Source: GYS-P2D sp964414425 (lineage in GTDB: Bacteria; Bacteroidota; Bacteroidia; Chitinophagales; Saprospiraceae). Taken from it: a stretch of DNA of 64,000 nt. A model generated the notes under the pieces. It was not told where the DNA came from. It ran no database searches and saw only the letters and a program-made list of their open reading frames with translations. The stretch spans positions 1 through 64,000 of the forward strand of contig CAYPWL010000018.1 in the NCBI GenBank assembly GCA_964414425.1, read 5' to 3'. This document shows positions 61,625 through 64,000 of this stretch, in pieces. A program made the position numbers and the translations under genes. How positions within the stretch are numbered: position 1 is the stretch's first letter; every line of letters begins with the position of its first letter.

Positions 61625-63331
61625 ATGCCTAAGCTTAGCTCCCTACTTGCAATTATTGCCCTGACCGTTCTATGTGCCTCATGTGGCGATCAGAAGTCAT
61701 CTCACGCCGACATGATCATCTATAGTGATCAGATCTACACAGGCACAACCGACTCATCGCCCGAAGCGGTGATCATCTTAGATGGTGCAATCTCGGCAGT
61801 TACTGATAGAGCAACGACTGAAACATACGTCGGTCCCGACACAGAAATCATAGATGCCAAGGGTTCATTTGTCATGCCAGGCCTTATCGAGGGACACGGA
61901 CATTTCTCAGGATTAGGCGAGTTCCTGATGAATCTTAATTTTCTCAAAGCGAAGTCTTGGGATGAAATAGTAGGCATGGTGGCCGAAAAGGTTGAACAAA
62001 GTGAACCTGGCGAATGGATAATAGGACGAGGATGGCATCAAGAAAAATGGATGGAACCAGTAGAGGACCACGTACATGGATACCCCAAACACTTTGACCT
62101 AAGTGCTATATCTCCAGACAATCCAGTATTACTCGATCATGCAAGCGGACACGGCATATTCGTTAATCAAAAAGCCATGGAGTTAGCAGGCATAAATGCA
62201 GAGACTCCTAACCCCGCTGGAGGCAGAATCGTCAGAGATGAAAATGGTCAAGCTATTGGGGTATTTGAAGAGAACGCTGAGGATATCATCAAACACTTCT
62301 ATCATGAATATCTCGAAACACTCAGTGATCAGGACCGACTCAATCAATGGTATAAAGGCGTCGAATTAGCCCAAGATGAATGTTTCAAGAGAGGGATCAC
62401 CTCATTTCAAGATGCAGGATCACACTTTGAAGAAGTAGACCGATATAAGGCACTGGCGGAGGATGGAGACATGCGTATCAGACTTTGGGCAATGATCCGT
62501 GAGCCGCTTGCTGATATACCGCAAGACTTGTCAGCCTACAAGATGATTGGCGTCGGTAATAATCACTTCACCTGTCGTGCCCTTAAGGTGGCACTTGATG
62601 GAGCTCTTGGATCATTTGGAGCGTGGCTCTTGGAGCCATATACGGACAAAGCAGATTTCTATGGGCAGAATACAACTTCTATAGAGGAAATAACAAGCAT
62701 GGGGCGGATAGCACGCGCCAATGATATGCAGTTTTGTGTTCACGCCATCGGCGACCGTGCTAATCGAGAAACCCTGGATATAATCGAGCTGTTAGCCCCA
62801 AATAAGGAAGATGATCTTCGCTGGAGGATCGAGCACAGCCAGCATCTACACCCTGATGATATTGGCAGATTTGCACAACTGGGTGCCATCCCAAGTATGC
62901 AAGGAATCCACTGTACGTCAGATGCCCCATATGTAGAAAAAAGATTGGGCAGACAGCGAGCTCAAGAAGGGGCTTACAACTGGAGAGCCCTTATCGATAG
63001 TGGAGCCATAGTGACTAATGGTACTGATGCACCAGTAGAAGATATCGATCCCATAGAATCATTCTACGCCAGTGTTACGAGAAAGAGAGCAGACAATGGG
63101 ATGGAGTTCTTTACGGAGAATAAAATGACCAGAGCAGAGGCATTGCGGTCGTATACCTACAACAATGCTTATGCGGCTTTTGAAGAAGAACTAAAAGGGA
63201 CCATTGAGGTAGGGAAACTTGCGGATTTCACGATACTATCTGAGAACTGGCTGACTTGTAGTGATGATGCAATACTCGATACTCAAGTGGAGTATACTAT
63301 CGTGGGAGGCCAAGTTATGTACAAGCAATAA
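61625..63331 (+). CDS. YtcJ-like amidohydrolase, lipoprotein
   Basis: A metal-dependent amidohydrolase of the YtcJ/NfdA group, 568 residues. The N-terminus PKLSSLLAIIALTVLCASC is a lipoprotein signal with the Cys at about residue 20. The first metal motif is GLIEGHGHFSGLG; further ligands are in HAIGDRANRETLDI, RIEHSQHLHPDDI and GTDAPVEDIDPIES. Substrates of this group are varied (formamides, hydantoins) and cannot be assigned here. It is alone, divergent from the polyprenyl synthase gene, and ends 6 bases from a convergent gene. Confidence 0.87.
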   Translation: MPKLSSLLAIIALTVLCASCGDQKSSHADMIIYSDQIYTGTTDSSPEAVIILDGAISAVTDRATTETYVGPDTEIIDAKGSFVMPGLIEGHGHFSGLGEFLMNLNFLKAKSWDEIVGMVAEKVEQSEPGEWIIGRGWHQEKWMEPVEDHVHGYPKHFDLSAISPDNPVLLDHASGHGIFVNQKAMELAGINAETPNPAGGRIVRDENGQAIGVFEENAEDIIKHFYHEYLETLSDQDRLNQWYKGVELAQDECFKRGITSFQDAGSHFEEVDRYKALAEDGDMRIRLWAMIREPLADIPQDLSAYKMIGVGNNHFTCRALKVALDGALGSFGAWLLEPYTDKADFYGQNTTSIEEITSMGRIARANDMQFCVHAIGDRANRETLDIIELLAPNKEDDLRWRIEHSQHLHPDDIGRFAQLGAIPSMQGIHCTSDAPYVEKRLGRQRAQEGAYNWRALIDSGAIVTNGTDAPVEDIDPIESFYASVTRKRADNGMEFFTENKMTRAEALRSYTYNNAYAAFEEELKGTIEVGKLADFTILSENWLTCSDDAILDTQVEYTIVGGQVMYKQ

Positions 63332-63337
63332 GAGGAT

Positions 63338-64000
63338 CTATTGCCTTGGATCGGCGCTATTATTGACATCGCCGACCTTAAAGCCTACGACAACGAGTTC
63401 TACGCTGTTATTACCAATATCGCTGCCACTCATCTGCAGAGTTTCGGGCTCAAACCTCCATGCTGGAGAATTAGGGAAATTATCGCTGCGACCTAACAAG
63501 ACATTAGTCATCTGTACGAGGTCGATAGAGGAAACTCTTCCATCAGCACTTACGTCTGCTGCGAGCTCTCGAAAAACATCTGTAAAAGGCACTTTCCCTA
63601 ATATATGGTTGGTAATCATAACGATATCTAAACTAGATAAACCATTGGCAGCATTGACATTTTTATCCAAGGCAAAATTGAAAGTTCCCTTACTGGAGAG
63701 ATTGTCAAAAACGAATCGTCCATCTTGACCCGTAAAAAACTGAAACTCTTGTTCACCAGTCAGCGTAACTCCTACATTAGATATGGCAATACCGTCAGAA
63801 GTCAACACTCGCCCAGTAAACTGAACAAACTGTTCTTGCGCGTCAGATCTAATGCCATCGAGCTGTGTCACACCACTACCTATAGGATCTAACCAATCAC
63901 TCAGTCTGGTTTCGGGTGTCCCACCACCAGTCCAAGATTCTGACAAGCGTCCACTATACGAGATTGCTATTGTACAAAACTCATCTGATCTTGGCCCGCC
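63338..64000 (-). CDS. C-terminal part of a secreted dockerin-type protein (5' end outside window)
   Basis: The open frame continues without a stop to the window edge, so the start lies outside; the apparent first Met at 63946 is really a TTG inside the gene. The visible 220 residues contain a carboxypeptidase-regulatory-like domain (VLTSDGIAISNVGVTLTG), then two dockerin-type calcium loops (NAANGLSSLDIVMITNHILG and DGRVSSIDLVQMTNVLLG). The same architecture is in the giant repeat protein, but here the protein stops after FKVGDVNNSADPRQ, where relatives continue to a cohesin-like domain and a type IX sorting domain. Confidence 0.8.
   Translation of the reverse strand, partial: GGPRSDEFCTIAISYSGRLSESWTGGGTPETRLSDWLDPIGSGVTQLDGIRSDAQEQFVQFTGRVLTSDGIAISNVGVTLTGEQEFQFFTGQDGRFVFDNLSSKGTFNFALDKNVNAANGLSSLDIVMITNHILGKVPFTDVFRELAADVSADGRVSSIDLVQMTNVLLGRSDNFPNSPAWRFEPETLQMSGSDIGNNSVELVVVGFKVGDVNNSADPRQ

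Overview
The window is a stretch of chromosome from a Bacteroidota bacterium, most likely a marine member of the Saprospiraceae/Lewinella group. Several signs point there: secreted proteins with type IX secretion C-terminal domains, a giant thrombospondin-type-3 repeat protein, promoters of the Bacteroidota form TTG-N19-TAnnTTTG, almost no Shine-Dalgarno sequences, cysteine-poor S14 and L36, and a str-S10-spc-alpha ribosomal cluster without tuf or adk. No tRNA, rRNA or CRISPR array was seen.

Layout. 1-1 kb: a degenerate IS256-type transposase cut by the window edge. 1-9.5 kb: a NUDIX hydrolase, two lipoproteins, a homogentisate catabolism cluster (hmgA, fahA, a flavin-reductase-like protein) followed by a zinc C-C hydrolase of the PhlG family and a cupin, then a NYN-LOTUS RNase-like protein. 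9.6-12.9 kb: a four-gene arsenosugar operon (glycosyltransferase, CxxC peroxidase-like protein, radical-SAM ArsS, methyltransferase ArsM). 13-22.7 kb: mixed housekeeping and accessory genes (MDR oxidoreductase, MBL hydrolase, OmpA-like protein, NRDE protein, MATE pump, thioesterase, esterase, GNAT, SdiA-regulated-like lipoprotein, DUF4153 membrane protein). 23-26.9 kb: hemC, a DnaQ-fold protein with damaged active site, hemD and recN.

26.9-33.7 kb is one 2242-residue secreted protein with four PPC-like domains, thirteen 86-residue calcium-binding repeats, cohesin- and dockerin-like parts and a sorting domain. Divergent from it (33.8-37.5 kb) is a four-gene periplasmic sugar-oxidation operon: a TIM-barrel isomerase, a GMC oxidoreductase, a Tat-signal small subunit and a cysteine-rich lipoprotein with two metal-site-like repeats. 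A bidirectional terminator separates it from sucD, a DivIC-like gene, eno and carA, all on the minus strand.

41.2-59.0 kb is the complete ribosomal protein supercluster, transcribed leftward from rpsL to rplQ, with strong promoters in front of rpsL and rpsJ and a clear terminator after rplQ. 59-64 kb holds a GNAT acetyltransferase, a GT-B glycosyltransferase, a polyprenyl synthetase, a lipoprotein amidohydrolase and the 3' end of another dockerin-type secreted protein that runs off the window.

Most points worth a second look are: the PhlG-like enzyme beside homogentisate genes, the catalytically damaged exonuclease inside the heme operon, the cysteine-rich lipoprotein linked to the GMC dehydrogenase, the giant repeat protein with its Met-rich linker, and several perfect inverted repeats in intergenic regions. 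I did not find a clearly novel multi-gene defence or mobile system.
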